Positions 1 through 8,518 of a stretch of DNA of 64,000 nt are shown one piece after another. Both the position numbers and the translations under genes were made by a program. Below the pieces are notes generated by a model. The model made no database searches, was not told the DNA's origin, and saw only the letters and a list, made by a program, of their open reading frames with translations. The stretch is from MED660 sp002691025. Its GTDB lineage: Bacteria; Myxococcota_A; UBA9160; UBA4427. The DNA lies in the NCBI GenBank assembly GCA_002170485.2, contig NHDZ02000131.1:8497-72496 (forward strand), given 5' to 3'. How positions within the stretch are numbered: position 1 is the first letter of the stretch; every line of letters starts with the position of its first letter.

Positions 1-87
1 CCGGGAAGCCGTCGAATTCCCGATCAAGACGCGAAAAAGTGGGACCCAGGGGAAGACCCAGGCAGAACAAGCCGGACATTCTGCGAC

Positions 88-579
88 TCAGTCGGCGTCG
101 GTCTCGCAACTCTCCCCATCCGCCAGGAAGGGGGCGGGCACCGAGGGCGCAGCTTTCGTGGGCGACGTCATTTCCACGGAGCCATTGAGCACGGCCCCCT
201 CTTCCATGACGAAACTCGGCGCCATCACATCGCCCTCAACCCGGGCGGTTTTGTGCAGGACAATGGCCTTCTCGGCGCGCACATTGCCGATCAAGGATCC
301 GCTGATCACGACATGTCCCGAAGTCACGTCGGCTTCAATTTCACCGGTCTCGCCGATCACCAACGTGTTTTCGCTCCGAATCTCGCCACGAAAAAGGCCG
401 TCAATCCGGACGGTGTCCCGGAACGAGAGCTTGCCCTCGAACTCAGAGCCTTGATCGATGAAGGCCGAAAGCGTGCCCATCCCGCTTTGTGAGGGCACCG
501 GGGCCGAGGGCCGAACCGCCTCTTCCCCCTCGTCCTGTGCTTGTTCGCTTCGTGCTCGAGTGAAATTTCCTATCGCCAT
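88..579 (-). CDS. Bactofilin (polymer-forming cytoskeletal protein)
   Basis: A 163-residue protein with the bactofilin core at about residues 35-140: short repeating beta-rung segments rich in Gly, Val, Ile and charged turns (for example the stretch around IDGLFRGEIRSENTLVIG). Disordered Glu/Pro/Ser-rich tails flank the core. Bactofilins self-assemble without nucleotides into membrane-associated filaments that scaffold cell-shape or envelope enzymes. The start has a strong GGAGG Shine-Dalgarno sequence 8 bases upstream. The gene diverges from holB across a 238-base gap (580-817) in which I see no gene. The first 87 bases of the window show nothing I can assign. The family call is firm; the cellular role is inferred. 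Confidence 0.93.
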   Translation of the reverse strand: MAIGNFTRARSEQAQDEGEEAVRPSAPVPSQSGMGTLSAFIDQGSEFEGKLSFRDTVRIDGLFRGEIRSENTLVIGETGEIEADVTSGHVVISGSLIGNVRAEKAIVLHKTARVEGDVMAPSFVMEEGAVLNGSVEMTSPTKAAPSVPAPFLADGESCETDAD

Positions 580-817
580 TCATCCATCCTCCGTGTGTGG
601 ATCCAAGCCTGCTCGCAGATCGACCCTGTTGGGAACCAGCCCACCCGCGGGCCTCGTCGGTCTGTCGTCCCGTCTTCTTCGGCCAGCGGGCAGAATGCTT
701 GAGCGCTCTCCCAGGGCCGCCCAAAAGGCCCGCGTGGAGCCTCATCCGCAAACCCGCTGGCGCACCGGAAACGCCCCATCGACGACAACGAAAAATGCGG
801 GCTAGACTCGACCGCGA

Positions 818-1726
818 ATGGCCAAGCCCGCTGAAAGCCCTGCGCTCCTGCTGGAAAACAGTCTCAGAAGTGAGCGGATTCATTCCGCTTATCTGATCTC
901 GGGCGCAGGCGAAGCCCCTCTGTCTGCGGCCCTGTCTTTTGCCCGGGGCCTGGTCTGCGAATCCGACCCCGCCGAACCGCGTCCCTGCGAAGCCTGCCCG
1001 GCCTGCCGACGATCCCAACCCGCCGAAGAGCCGATCCCGCTTGCGGCCGGCGACACCAAGGGGCCTCGCTTCCGTCAGATCGGCGACCACGCCGATCTCT
1101 ACTGGATTGAGCGGGCGCCCAAGAATTCCCAGGTCCGGATTGATCAAGTCCGGGAACTCCACACCGCCCTCAGCCGACGAAGTCACGGGGGAGGCCGACG
1201 CGCTGCCATCATCGCCGATGCCCAATTCCTCAATGCCTCGGCCGAGAGCGCCCTGCTCCGACTGCTCGAAGAACCCCCCAGCGATACCTCGATCATCCTG
1301 GTGGCTCCAGTGGCCACCAAGCTGATGATCACGATCCGCTCACGCTGCGTCCGCGTGACTTTTCCGGCCGAAGAAAGCCGCGTACTTCGCGGACACGACG
1401 CCGACCCCTCGGTGGCCGAAGTCGTCGAAAAGCTGGATGGCCTGGGCCGGCTCGGCCTCTCGGATCTGATCGAATGGGCCGAAGACTACAAAGGCGACCG
1501 AGGCCAGATGGCCGAGTCCGTCGATTTCATGCTGGCCGTCGCCGGCGACTGGCTCAGCGAACGGATCCGCGACGAGGCCAACCAGATGGGCCAGGTCCCC
1601 CCGGAAAGACTGGACGCGTACAAAACCCTGCTCCATTGCCGGCAAGAACTCACCCGACGAAACGCCAGCCCCCAGATGACCGCCGAGCGCAGCCTCTTTG
1701 CCCTCCGTTCGGCCCTGAGTCGGTAG
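818..1726 (+). CDS. holB: DNA polymerase III delta-prime subunit
   Basis: A 302-residue clamp-loader subunit of the DNA polymerase III holoenzyme. The P-loop region near residue 30 lacks the GKT consensus, as expected for the non-ATPase delta-prime subunit. It has the zinc module with Cys47, Cys57, Cys60 and Cys63, the conserved ALLRLLEEPP helix at about residues 145-154, and the SRC motif at 175-177. tatD follows after 21 bases, a common pairing. No tmk gene lies immediately upstream, although it often does in other genomes. Length is slightly short compared with E. coli HolB (334 residues). Confidence 0.92.
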   Translation: MAKPAESPALLLENSLRSERIHSAYLISGAGEAPLSAALSFARGLVCESDPAEPRPCEACPACRRSQPAEEPIPLAAGDTKGPRFRQIGDHADLYWIERAPKNSQVRIDQVRELHTALSRRSHGGGRRAAIIADAQFLNASAESALLRLLEEPPSDTSIILVAPVATKLMITIRSRCVRVTFPAEESRVLRGHDADPSVAEVVEKLDGLGRLGLSDLIEWAEDYKGDRGQMAESVDFMLAVAGDWLSERIRDEANQMGQVPPERLDAYKTLLHCRQELTRRNASPQMTAERSLFALRSALSR

Positions 1727-1747
1727 GAAAGGAAAAGACACAGCGTC

Positions 1748-2551
1748 ATGAAGGAATCGACTGTGTGGCTCGACAGCCACTGCCATTTGACCGCCGATCG
1801 TTTCGATGAAGATCGAAGCGAGACCATCGAGCGGGCGCGCGAAGCGGGAATTCGCGAGATGATCGCCATCGGGTCCGGGTACGGCGCCGATACCATTCAG
1901 GCCACTGTGGACCTCGCCCAGGCCGAGCCGGATATCTTTGCCACGGTGGGCATCCACCCTCACGATGCCACCGAGGCCAACGACGCTCTCTTCGACAAAC
2001 TGCGCGCCTGGTCAAGAGAAGCCTCTGTGGTCGCCCTCGGAGAGTGCGGCCTCGACTACCACTACATGAACTCCGACCAGGAGGCCCAAAGAGACACCTT
2101 TGCGCGACAAGTCGCGCTCGCCCGCGAACTCGACATGCCCGTCTCGATCCACGTCCGCGGCGACGAACCCGATGCCTACGGCGAGATGCTCGACATCTGG
2201 CGCACCGAGGGCCGCGGCGAGATCCAGGGCGTACTCCATTGCTACACCGGAACCCTGGACTTTGCGCAGGAAGCCGTGAAGTCCAACTTCATGGTGTCCT
2301 TTTCCGGCATCATCACCTTCAAGAAGAGCAGCGAACTCCGGGAAGTGGCCCGTGCCCTGCCCCTGGATCTACTCATGGTGGAAACCGACGCCCCCTTCCT
2401 GGCGCCCGAAGGCCATCGCGGAAAACGAAATGAACCCGCCTGGGTGATCCGGGTGGGAGAGTGCCTTGCAGAACTGCATGACCGCAGCCTCGACGAGATC
2501 AGCACCATCACCCGGGAAAACGGAAAACGCTTCTACCGCCTGAACGACTGA
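1748..2551 (+). CDS. tatD: TatD-family metal-dependent deoxyribonuclease/hydrolase
   Basis: A 267-residue TIM-barrel hydrolase. Metal ligands are visible: the LDSHCH motif with His11 and His13, Glu99 in the GECGLDYH motif, later His residues in VSIHVRG and VLHCYTG, and an Asp in VETDAPFLAPEGHRGK near the C-terminus, which is the TatD signature. Family members are 3'-5' DNases or metal-dependent hydrolases in DNA repair or nucleic-acid turnover. The gene sits 21 bases after holB and is probably co-transcribed with it. Orthology to TatD/YcfH is clear; which paralogue it is cannot be told. Confidence 0.93.
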   Translation: MKESTVWLDSHCHLTADRFDEDRSETIERAREAGIREMIAIGSGYGADTIQATVDLAQAEPDIFATVGIHPHDATEANDALFDKLRAWSREASVVALGECGLDYHYMNSDQEAQRDTFARQVALARELDMPVSIHVRGDEPDAYGEMLDIWRTEGRGEIQGVLHCYTGTLDFAQEAVKSNFMVSFSGIITFKKSSELREVARALPLDLLMVETDAPFLAPEGHRGKRNEPAWVIRVGECLAELHDRSLDEISTITRENGKRFYRLND

Positions 2552-2594
2552 TCGCCGCACCCCCCATCATCCTCACACTGGAGAAGAAGAGAAC

Positions 2595-3401
2595 GTGGAC
2601 AAAAGCAAGCTGAACCCCGAAGACCGAAGCGTTCTGGAATTGGCTCAGACGTTGGCCCTTCAGGCCGGAGAGATCCAGCGAGACCGCTACGAAACGGAAA
2701 TCGAAGTCAGGACCAAGAGTGCCGAAATCGATCTCGTCACCGAAGTCGACCATGCCTGTGAAGCCCTGATTGTCAGCGCGATTGAAGCCGACCGCCCCCA
2801 GGATGCCATCGTGGCCGAAGAAGGAGGAGGCGAAGACCACTCTGATTCGGATTGGCGTTGGGTCATCGACCCTCTCGACGGAACCACCAACTACGCCCAC
2901 GGTTTCCCACGCTTCTGCGTCTCCATCGGGGTCGAATTCAAGAACGAAACCCGGGTGGGCGTGGTCTACGACCCGCTCCTCGACGAGATGTTCTATGCGG
3001 TGCGCGGCGCGGGTGCCTGGCTCGGAGAGAGAAGGCTCCACGTCTCGAAAACCGATGACTTCGGCCGGGCCCTCATCGCCACCGGCTTTTCGTACGACAT
3101 CCGCAAGAGCGGCAACGACAATGTCGAGCGCTTCAGCCGGGTCCTCAAAGCCGTTCGCGGACTGCGTCGGGATGGAAGTGCCGCTCTCGACCTCTCCTAT
3201 GTGGCCGCAGGTCGTCTGGATGCCTATTGGGAACTGAAGCTGCAACCGTGGGATGTCTCGGCGGGCTCACTCCTGGTGGAGGAAGCCGGCGGTCGTGTGA
3301 GCGATTGTGAAGGAAACCCCGCACCCCGGAGTGGCGGAGAAGTCGTCTCCAGCAACCAACGACTCCACGAAACCTTGATTTCCTACGTCAAAGATCAGTA
3401 G
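2595..3401 (+). CDS. suhB: Inositol monophosphatase family protein
   Basis: A 268-residue Mg2+-dependent phosphatase of the FIG superfamily. Metal-binding motifs are present: Glu75/Glu76 in VAEEGGG, the IDPLDGTTN motif with Asp92 and Asp95, and WDVSAG with Asp220. It hydrolyses inositol-1-phosphate or similar sugar phosphates; in bacteria SuhB also acts in rRNA transcription antitermination. The GTG start is chosen because a purine-rich GGAGAAGAAGAG tract precedes it and the protein length matches the family. It follows tatD by 43 bases. Substrate is not determinable from sequence. Confidence 0.92.
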   Translation: MDKSKLNPEDRSVLELAQTLALQAGEIQRDRYETEIEVRTKSAEIDLVTEVDHACEALIVSAIEADRPQDAIVAEEGGGEDHSDSDWRWVIDPLDGTTNYAHGFPRFCVSIGVEFKNETRVGVVYDPLLDEMFYAVRGAGAWLGERRLHVSKTDDFGRALIATGFSYDIRKSGNDNVERFSRVLKAVRGLRRDGSAALDLSYVAAGRLDAYWELKLQPWDVSAGSLLVEEAGGRVSDCEGNPAPRSGGEVVSSNQRLHETLISYVKDQ

Positions 3402-3437
3402 AGATCCATAAAGACCCACACAGGAAAAACCGAAGCG

Positions 3438-5525
3438 GTGACTCTTCACGCCTTCCATGAAAAGACAGCAGCACGATGGAGCCGGGTCGCCCTGGGCTTG
3501 ACCGTTCTCGTGTGGGGACTGGCCTGCGAGGCGCCGCAGAGTGGAGAGGCCCCGCTCTTCCAGGCCGCCCGCAGCGGCGATCTGGACAGCCTGAAGACCC
3601 GACTCGAGGCCGGCGACCCTCTCGAAAGCACAGGCTCGAACGGTCTTTCGGCCCTGGATCTCGCCGCCCAGGCGGGCCACCTTGAAAGCGTCAAAGCCTT
3701 GATGGAGGCCGGGGCCAACCCGGGAACAAGCGACCCCCACGGACTCAGCCCGCTTCACCGAGCGGCCAGCCAAGGCCAATCCGATGTGGTCACCTATCTG
3801 CTCAAACAAGGGATCTCACCGGAAATCTCCAGCCCGGATCAATGGCGCCCCCTCCATGCAGCCGCCCAGGCCGGTCAGGCCGAGGTGATTGAGATCCTCC
3901 TTCAAGCCGGCGCTTCTCCGGACCCCGAATCACGGCCCACACCCCCGCCGCAAAAACACAGCGCCAGCCCACTCTACGTCGCGGTCCAATCCGGCCAGGA
4001 GGCGGCCGCGCTGATTCTTCTCGACGCAGGGGCCGACCCCCAGACACTCCGTCGAGACGGTTGGCCCGCCCTCCACCTGGTGGCCCAGGGCGGATCCAGC
4101 GAGTTGGCCGAAGTTCTTGCTTTCCCTCGCAGCGCAATCGATGAGCCCGGTCCAGGTGGGCGGACGCCGCTTCACGTGGCCACGTCGGAGGGACAAGACG
4201 CCATGGTGACCTGGCTTGCGCAAGCGGGGGCCGACCTCGATGCGCGCGACGCGAACGGGCTCTCGCCCTTGCATCTCGCCACCCAGGGCCCCGATTTCAC
4301 CAGCGGTCTGCTCTTGATCGAACGGGGTGCGCAAACCTCTCCGGCCGATCACGAAGGACAAACGCCACTGCATCGGGCCATTGCACACGGACGACACGAA
4401 GCCACCCGGCAATTGATCAAAGCCGGTGCGGAGCCGGCGCGGAAAGACGCGGAAGGTTCAACGCCTTTGCATGACGCCGCTCGCCTTGGCCAGACGGAAA
4501 CCGTCACCCTTCTCCTTGAAGCCGGCGCACCCATCGAAACGACAAGCGAGCGTATGGGAACGGCCTTGCACGCCGCCGCATTGGCCGGGCACACGGAGAC
4601 GGCCAACGCGCTCCTCACGAACGGAGCCGACGTCAACGCGATCTATCGAGACGGGTGGACACCGCTCCTGCTCAGCGTGCTCAATGACCGGGCCGAACTC
4701 ACAGACGCACTGATCCGCGCCGGAGCCGAAACCGATCGCCTCTCACCCGACGGAGACAGCCTGATGGGTCTCGCCGCCGGAAAAGGCCACGTCCCCGCCC
4801 TCGAAGTCCTGATCGAGGCGGGAGTCTCGCCCGAGCAACTCGACCAGGAGGGAGCCACCGCCTTGCATCGAGCCATCGTGGCAGACCGAGCGGACGCAGC
4901 GAACCGTTTGATCGACGCGGGCGCCCAGGTGAACGCCGAATTCGACGATGGATGGACGCCCTTGCTGCTGACCGCGCTTCACGATCGTCCCGTCCTGGCC
5001 ACCCGACTCATCGAGTCCGGGGCCCACACGGACGCCCTGTCCCCCGATGGCGATCATGTCGTGAGCCTGGCTGCACAAAAAGGCCACCTGCCATTGCTGG
5101 CCCAACTCCTCGCCGAGGGGCTGTCTGTGGATCAACCGACAGAAAATGGCTCGACGGCTCTTCATCGAACCGCCATGACAAAACAACTGGACGCCGCTCG
5201 GTTCCTGGTGGAGAACGGGGCCGAGACCGATGCCCAGAACCACAGCGGCCTATCTCCTCTTCACTTCGTGGCCTTTGGTGGGAACGCAGAAATGGCCGAG
5301 ACCCTGCTTGCCTTGGGGGCCTCCATCGAGGCGCATGACCAGAATCGCGTGACTCCCCTCATGATGGCCGCCCAACAGGGCAACCTCCCGGTCCTGGAGG
5401 TCCTCCTGGCCCAAGGAGCCGACCCCCGAGCGCGATCCGTCGACGGACACACCGCGCTCGACATCGCAAAAGAAAAGAAGAAGCAGGCCGTCATCGGCGC
5501 ACTCAAAAAAGCTCAAGGCCTCTGA
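3438..5525 (+). CDS. Ankyrin-repeat lipoprotein, 20 repeats
   Basis: A 695-residue protein. An N-terminal hydrophobic stretch (about residues 14-29) ends in W-G-L-A-C, giving a predicted lipidated Cys30, so the protein is probably exported and membrane anchored. The rest is an unbroken array of about 20 ankyrin repeats of 33 residues with the consensus xTPLHxAAxxGxxExxxxLLxAGA. Repeats 12-14 and 15-17 are near copies of each other (see the repeat feature). Ankyrin arrays bind proteins; the partner is unknown. The start is GTG, 36 bases after the phosphatase. Lipoprotein status is inferred from the motif; the Gly at -3 is tolerated but not ideal. Confidence 0.88.
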   Translation: MTLHAFHEKTAARWSRVALGLTVLVWGLACEAPQSGEAPLFQAARSGDLDSLKTRLEAGDPLESTGSNGLSALDLAAQAGHLESVKALMEAGANPGTSDPHGLSPLHRAASQGQSDVVTYLLKQGISPEISSPDQWRPLHAAAQAGQAEVIEILLQAGASPDPESRPTPPPQKHSASPLYVAVQSGQEAAALILLDAGADPQTLRRDGWPALHLVAQGGSSELAEVLAFPRSAIDEPGPGGRTPLHVATSEGQDAMVTWLAQAGADLDARDANGLSPLHLATQGPDFTSGLLLIERGAQTSPADHEGQTPLHRAIAHGRHEATRQLIKAGAEPARKDAEGSTPLHDAARLGQTETVTLLLEAGAPIETTSERMGTALHAAALAGHTETANALLTNGADVNAIYRDGWTPLLLSVLNDRAELTDALIRAGAETDRLSPDGDSLMGLAAGKGHVPALEVLIEAGVSPEQLDQEGATALHRAIVADRADAANRLIDAGAQVNAEFDDGWTPLLLTALHDRPVLATRLIESGAHTDALSPDGDHVVSLAAQKGHLPLLAQLLAEGLSVDQPTENGSTALHRTAMTKQLDAARFLVENGAETDAQNHSGLSPLHFVAFGGNAEMAETLLALGASIEAHDQNRVTPLMMAAQQGNLPVLEVLLAQGADPRARSVDGHTALDIAKEKKKQAVIGALKKAQGL
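4650..5243. repeat. Internal tandem duplication of a 99-residue three-ankyrin supermodule
   Basis: Two adjacent 297-base units (4650-4946 and 4947-5243) in the ankyrin gene encode the same order of three repeats: one beginning DGWTPLLL, one beginning with SPDGD, and one containing TALHR. Each DGWTPLLL repeat lacks the His normally found in TPLH. The units have diverged at the DNA level, so the duplication is old or under selection for the protein pattern. Confidence 0.8.
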
Positions 5526-5548
5526 GGCACTTCAAAACAGAAGACCCG

Positions 5549-6388
5549 CTAGGAAGAGAAACCCTTGGACCGAGGCGGGAGATCGGCATACTCGGCTTTG
5601 CGTTTCTCCTGACGCGCTTCAAACGCCTCTTTCGTATCCTCGCCGTGAAACATTCCGGCCTGCCAGGTCGCCACGTAGTTGAGCCCCTCGGCGACACTGT
5701 GATCCCGAGCAAAGTTCAACATCTCCTTGCTGCCCCACATGGCCAGCGGTGAGCGTTCGGCAATCTCTCCGGCAATCTCCAGCACGCCCTCCACCAGGGA
5801 TGCGTGATCGGGATAGACGGCATTGACCAGTCCCACGTCCCGAGCCCATGTGGAATTCATGCGCCGACCCGTATAGGCCATTTCCCGGGCGTGGCCTTCG
5901 GGAATCACTTTGGGGAGCCTTTGCAGGGTGCCCACATCGGCGGCCAGCCCCACGTTGATTTCCTGGACACAGAAGAACGCATCTTCGCTGCAGTAGCGCA
6001 TGTCGCAGGCCGTGGAGAGATCGATCCCTCCGCCGATGCAGCCGCCCTGGACGGCGACCAGTACGGGCATCCGCGCCTTCTCCAGACACGTCAGGTTCTC
6101 CTGCAAGGCCAACACGGTCTCGCGACTACTCGCCCGAGCACGAGAAAGATCGAACTGACCCGAAGAATCTCCACCCGAGAGAAGGGTGAGGTCGAGACCC
6201 GCACAGAAATGTTTTCCTGTGGATGAAATGACAATGGCCCGGGTTTTTCCTGCATCATCCAGACGGCCTACGATTTCAGGCAACTCGATCCAGAATTCGC
6301 GAATCATGGAATTGTATTCCTCGGGGCGTGACATGCGAAGATGAGCCACCCCTCCTTCTTCCTCGACTTCAAAACATCGGTAGCCCAT
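5549..6388 (-). CDS. Delta(3,5)-Delta(2,4)-dienoyl-CoA isomerase (crotonase family)
   Basis: A 279-residue crotonase-fold enzyme. The oxyanion-hole segments HFCAGLDL (60-67) and GGCIGGGIDL are present. The three acidic catalytic residues known for ECH1-type dienoyl-CoA isomerases align exactly: Asp123 in GGGIDL, Glu143 in VQEINVG and Asp151 in GLAADVGTLQRLP. It would move double bonds during beta-oxidation of odd-position unsaturated fatty acids. The gene converges on the ankyrin gene (23-base gap) and diverges from the next pair across 124 bases. The subfamily call is stronger than usual for a crotonase because of the triad. Confidence 0.9.
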   Translation of the reverse strand: MGYRCFEVEEEGGVAHLRMSRPEEYNSMIREFWIELPEIVGRLDDAGKTRAIVISSTGKHFCAGLDLTLLSGGDSSGQFDLSRARASSRETVLALQENLTCLEKARMPVLVAVQGGCIGGGIDLSTACDMRYCSEDAFFCVQEINVGLAADVGTLQRLPKVIPEGHAREMAYTGRRMNSTWARDVGLVNAVYPDHASLVEGVLEIAGEIAERSPLAMWGSKEMLNFARDHSVAEGLNYVATWQAGMFHGEDTKEAFEARQEKRKAEYADLPPRSKGFSS

Positions 6389-6512
6389 TCTCGTGTCCTC
6401 CTCTCGCTGCTTTGCGATCCAGTCGACCCGAGTCTAGACAAAACTCACCGCCTCCCCAGCCCCAGCCCAGAGCCCGGATGCCGCCCGCCCTGCATCGGGA
6501 TAACCTCCGGGC

Positions 6513-6860
6513 ATGCCTTTTCACTCCCGATGGAAACGCCAGGGCCCTCTTGGCAAGCCAACCCACCGAAAGCCCCTGTCGGCATTCGGGGTTTGGGCTG
6601 CCCTGGCGATCCTGCTCGCCACGCCCGTATGGGCAGAATCCCTGCCTCGCGAGTGGGCCATCGGACTTCCTGAACCCTCCGAATATGTAGAACCCGAAGA
6701 TCAGGCCAACGCCTTCTGCCCGCTCGGCGTGTGCCGGCCCCGGAGCCGTGATTCCCTCTATGCCAGTGCCGCCTTTGGCCTCGCGGCCCTCGCCAGCGCC
6801 TACGTGGGAAGAAGAAGGAAAAGAAAACCGCCTTCGCCTGAGACCGAGGCCGAGCTTTGA
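6513..6860 (+). CDS. Small membrane protein, unknown function
   Basis: A 115-residue protein I do not recognise. It has a positively charged N-terminus, a hydrophobic segment at residues 23-41 ending in a signal-peptidase-like VWA (cleavage after about residue 41), a short Pro/Glu-rich and Cys-containing loop (Cys69, Cys74), a second hydrophobic segment at about 82-98, then the basic cluster RRRKRK. The stop overlaps the TTG start of the kinase-like gene as TTGA, so the two are probably translationally coupled. It may anchor or regulate the kinase, but that is inference only. Confidence 0.6.
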   Translation: MPFHSRWKRQGPLGKPTHRKPLSAFGVWAALAILLATPVWAESLPREWAIGLPEPSEYVEPEDQANAFCPLGVCRPRSRDSLYASAAFGLAALASAYVGRRRKRKPPSPETEAEL

Positions 6861-8038
6861 TACGAAGTCCGCTTGAGTGGAAGGAAGGGGACGAGGAAGT
6901 GCGACGCGCCGTGGACGCCTGGTGGCGAGACCCGGATGCTCCCACACTCCATGCACGAGAAATCGCCCGTTCAAAGCGACGCAGAATCCTCCACATCAGT
7001 CCGACTGGAAGGCCGGGCCTGATCATCAAAGGCTTCCACGAAAAATCCGGTCGGCCCGGATGGCTCTCGGTGATCAAGCGTATGCTGGGCCAGGCGCCCT
7101 GGCAGCGCGAGCAAAGAGGGCTCCAATCCGTAAAGGCTCACCCGCCCCTGGCGCCGGCTTTTCTGGGACGAGCACGAACACCCGAAGGCGAAGTCCTGCT
7201 GATCAGCGAATTCATCGAGGGACCTGGACTGGGCGAGGCCTTGAGCGGGAGCAAAGCCGATACCGCTTCCATGCTGACTGCCTGCGGAGAGGTCATCGCA
7301 CGACTTCACCAATCCGGGTTCGCGCACGGCGACCTTCACCCAGGCAATCTTCTCCTGGCCGAGGGAGGTCCCATCCTCATCGACTTCCAGAGATCGTCCA
7401 AGAACAGGACGCACTCTCGGACTGACGACCTGGCCCGTCTCGATTTCTCTCTCGCCCTCATCGACATCCCGGAACAAGAGCGCCGTGCACTGATCCGATC
7501 CGTCCTTCCGGATGGCCCGGAGGAGGCTCGAGCGCATCGACGCATCCTACGCCGAAGTCGTCAGCTTGCGGCCCAGCATCGAAGGATCCGCATGCGTCAC
7601 AGCCTTCGCGCCAGCCCCGAAAGAGCCGCCGTGCAACTCGGAAAGGGGCACGCCGGTCTACGTCGGATGGATTTCAAGCAAGAGGAGCTTGAGGCGCTCC
7701 TGCACGCGCATCGTCAGGCCAACCCGGGCCCAGCCGCATCCGCCCCATCCTCGGCGAAGGTAACCCCCGTCCAAGACGGGGACCGCACATTTCAGATCCA
7801 TGAGGAGAGACCCGACTCCCTGCGGAGTCGGATCGAGGAGTCCCTTCTCGGCTCACCCGCGCGGCGAGCCTGGCAAAGGGCTCACGACCCACAAAGACCG
7901 GAATCGGGCGAACGCATTCTTGCGTTCTCAGAACGCCGCGTACTGGGTGTCCCGACGTCCAGTCTCTGGATCATCGAAACCGACGGATCCCAGGAATCCA
8001 CTCGTCCCCAAAGCAGTCCCGAATCAGGAAAAGGCTGA
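6857..8038 (+). CDS. Kdo/WaaP-type lipopolysaccharide kinase-like protein with a C-terminal N-lobe remnant
   Basis: A 393-residue protein. Residues 40-250 form a small-molecule kinase fold: Lys58 in GLIIKGF, catalytic loop H157-GDLHPGN-L165, and Asp176 in LIDFQRS. This matches the Kdo kinase/WaaP/RIO-like group that phosphorylates lipopolysaccharide core sugars. Residues about 310-375 look like the beginning of another such kinase (RTFQIHEERPDSL, then SPARRAWQRA, then AFSERRVLGVPTSSLWIIE) but no catalytic loop follows. The TTG start is supported by the TTGA overlap with the upstream gene. Substrate unknown; an inner-core sugar is a guess from the family. Confidence 0.75.
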   Translation: MIRSPLEWKEGDEEVRRAVDAWWRDPDAPTLHAREIARSKRRRILHISPTGRPGLIIKGFHEKSGRPGWLSVIKRMLGQAPWQREQRGLQSVKAHPPLAPAFLGRARTPEGEVLLISEFIEGPGLGEALSGSKADTASMLTACGEVIARLHQSGFAHGDLHPGNLLLAEGGPILIDFQRSSKNRTHSRTDDLARLDFSLALIDIPEQERRALIRSVLPDGPEEARAHRRILRRSRQLAAQHRRIRMRHSLRASPERAAVQLGKGHAGLRRMDFKQEELEALLHAHRQANPGPAASAPSSAKVTPVQDGDRTFQIHEERPDSLRSRIEESLLGSPARRAWQRAHDPQRPESGERILAFSERRVLGVPTSSLWIIETDGSQESTRPQSSPESGKG

Positions 8039-8067
8039 ACCCCGAAGGCCGAGGGCGTGGAGATGCC

Positions 8068-8376
8068 TCAGGGATTCTGGACGACAAGCCACTGATACGA
8101 ACTCGAAGAAGAGGCGATGCTTCCGGCTTCGCCTTCCTCGAAAGACAGCGCAGATGGATTCAGTCGGGTCTCCATGATCTGCTTGAAACTGGCGATCTTC
8201 CGCTTCGGATCTTCTGGATTGAGACCATGGAAGACAATCTCGATCGATCGGTGCGTCTCCAGCACATTCATGGACAAGGTGGCCAGTGTGAAAAGCTTGC
8301 CAATCCCTTCCTGGGCTTCAACGGCGAAACGCGGAACCTCGACTTGATCGAGCGAAAAACCATACTCCAATCGCAT
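8068..8376 (-). CDS. Conserved-looking small hypothetical protein
   Basis: A 102-residue protein, not recognised. It has no signal peptide or membrane segment. It mixes acidic and hydrophobic residues and ends in a Ser-rich tract (SIASSSSSYQWLVVQNP). The second ATG (8376) is preferred over the one at 8391, because a GGAGGAG Shine-Dalgarno sequence lies in the codons between them, 8 bases ahead of the second ATG. It converges on the kinase-like gene (29-base gap). Coding status rests on the good ribosome-binding site and on absence of a better ORF here. Confidence 0.6.
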   Translation of the reverse strand: MRLEYGFSLDQVEVPRFAVEAQEGIGKLFTLATLSMNVLETHRSIEIVFHGLNPEDPKRKIASFKQIMETRLNPSALSFEEGEAGSIASSSSSYQWLVVQNP

Positions 8377-8493
8377 TGGACACTCCTCCATTCACCGAGC
8401 GGAAAGACTCATCATCATCAAAATCACGGAGCCAACAAGCCGTTCAGGTTCGCCTCGACGCATGAACCTGTCAAGCCACTTTGGACAGACTCC

Positions 8494-8518
8494 AAAAAAC
8501 GAAAGGCTAGAGCCTTTC
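8494..8518 (-). terminator. Rho-independent terminator of the opp operon
   Basis: Reading the minus strand, a perfect 7-bp stem (GAAAGGC/GCCTTTC) with a 4-base loop is followed by C and six T. The stop codon of oppF (TAG, 8507-8509) lies inside the hairpin. Confidence 0.85.

Noticed and set aside
443..1225. A 260-codon open frame on the minus strand across the bactofilin 5' end and holB
   Set aside because: It is antisense to the well-supported holB, contains Arg/Gly-rich composition typical of a shadow frame in GC-rich DNA, and has no recognisable domain.
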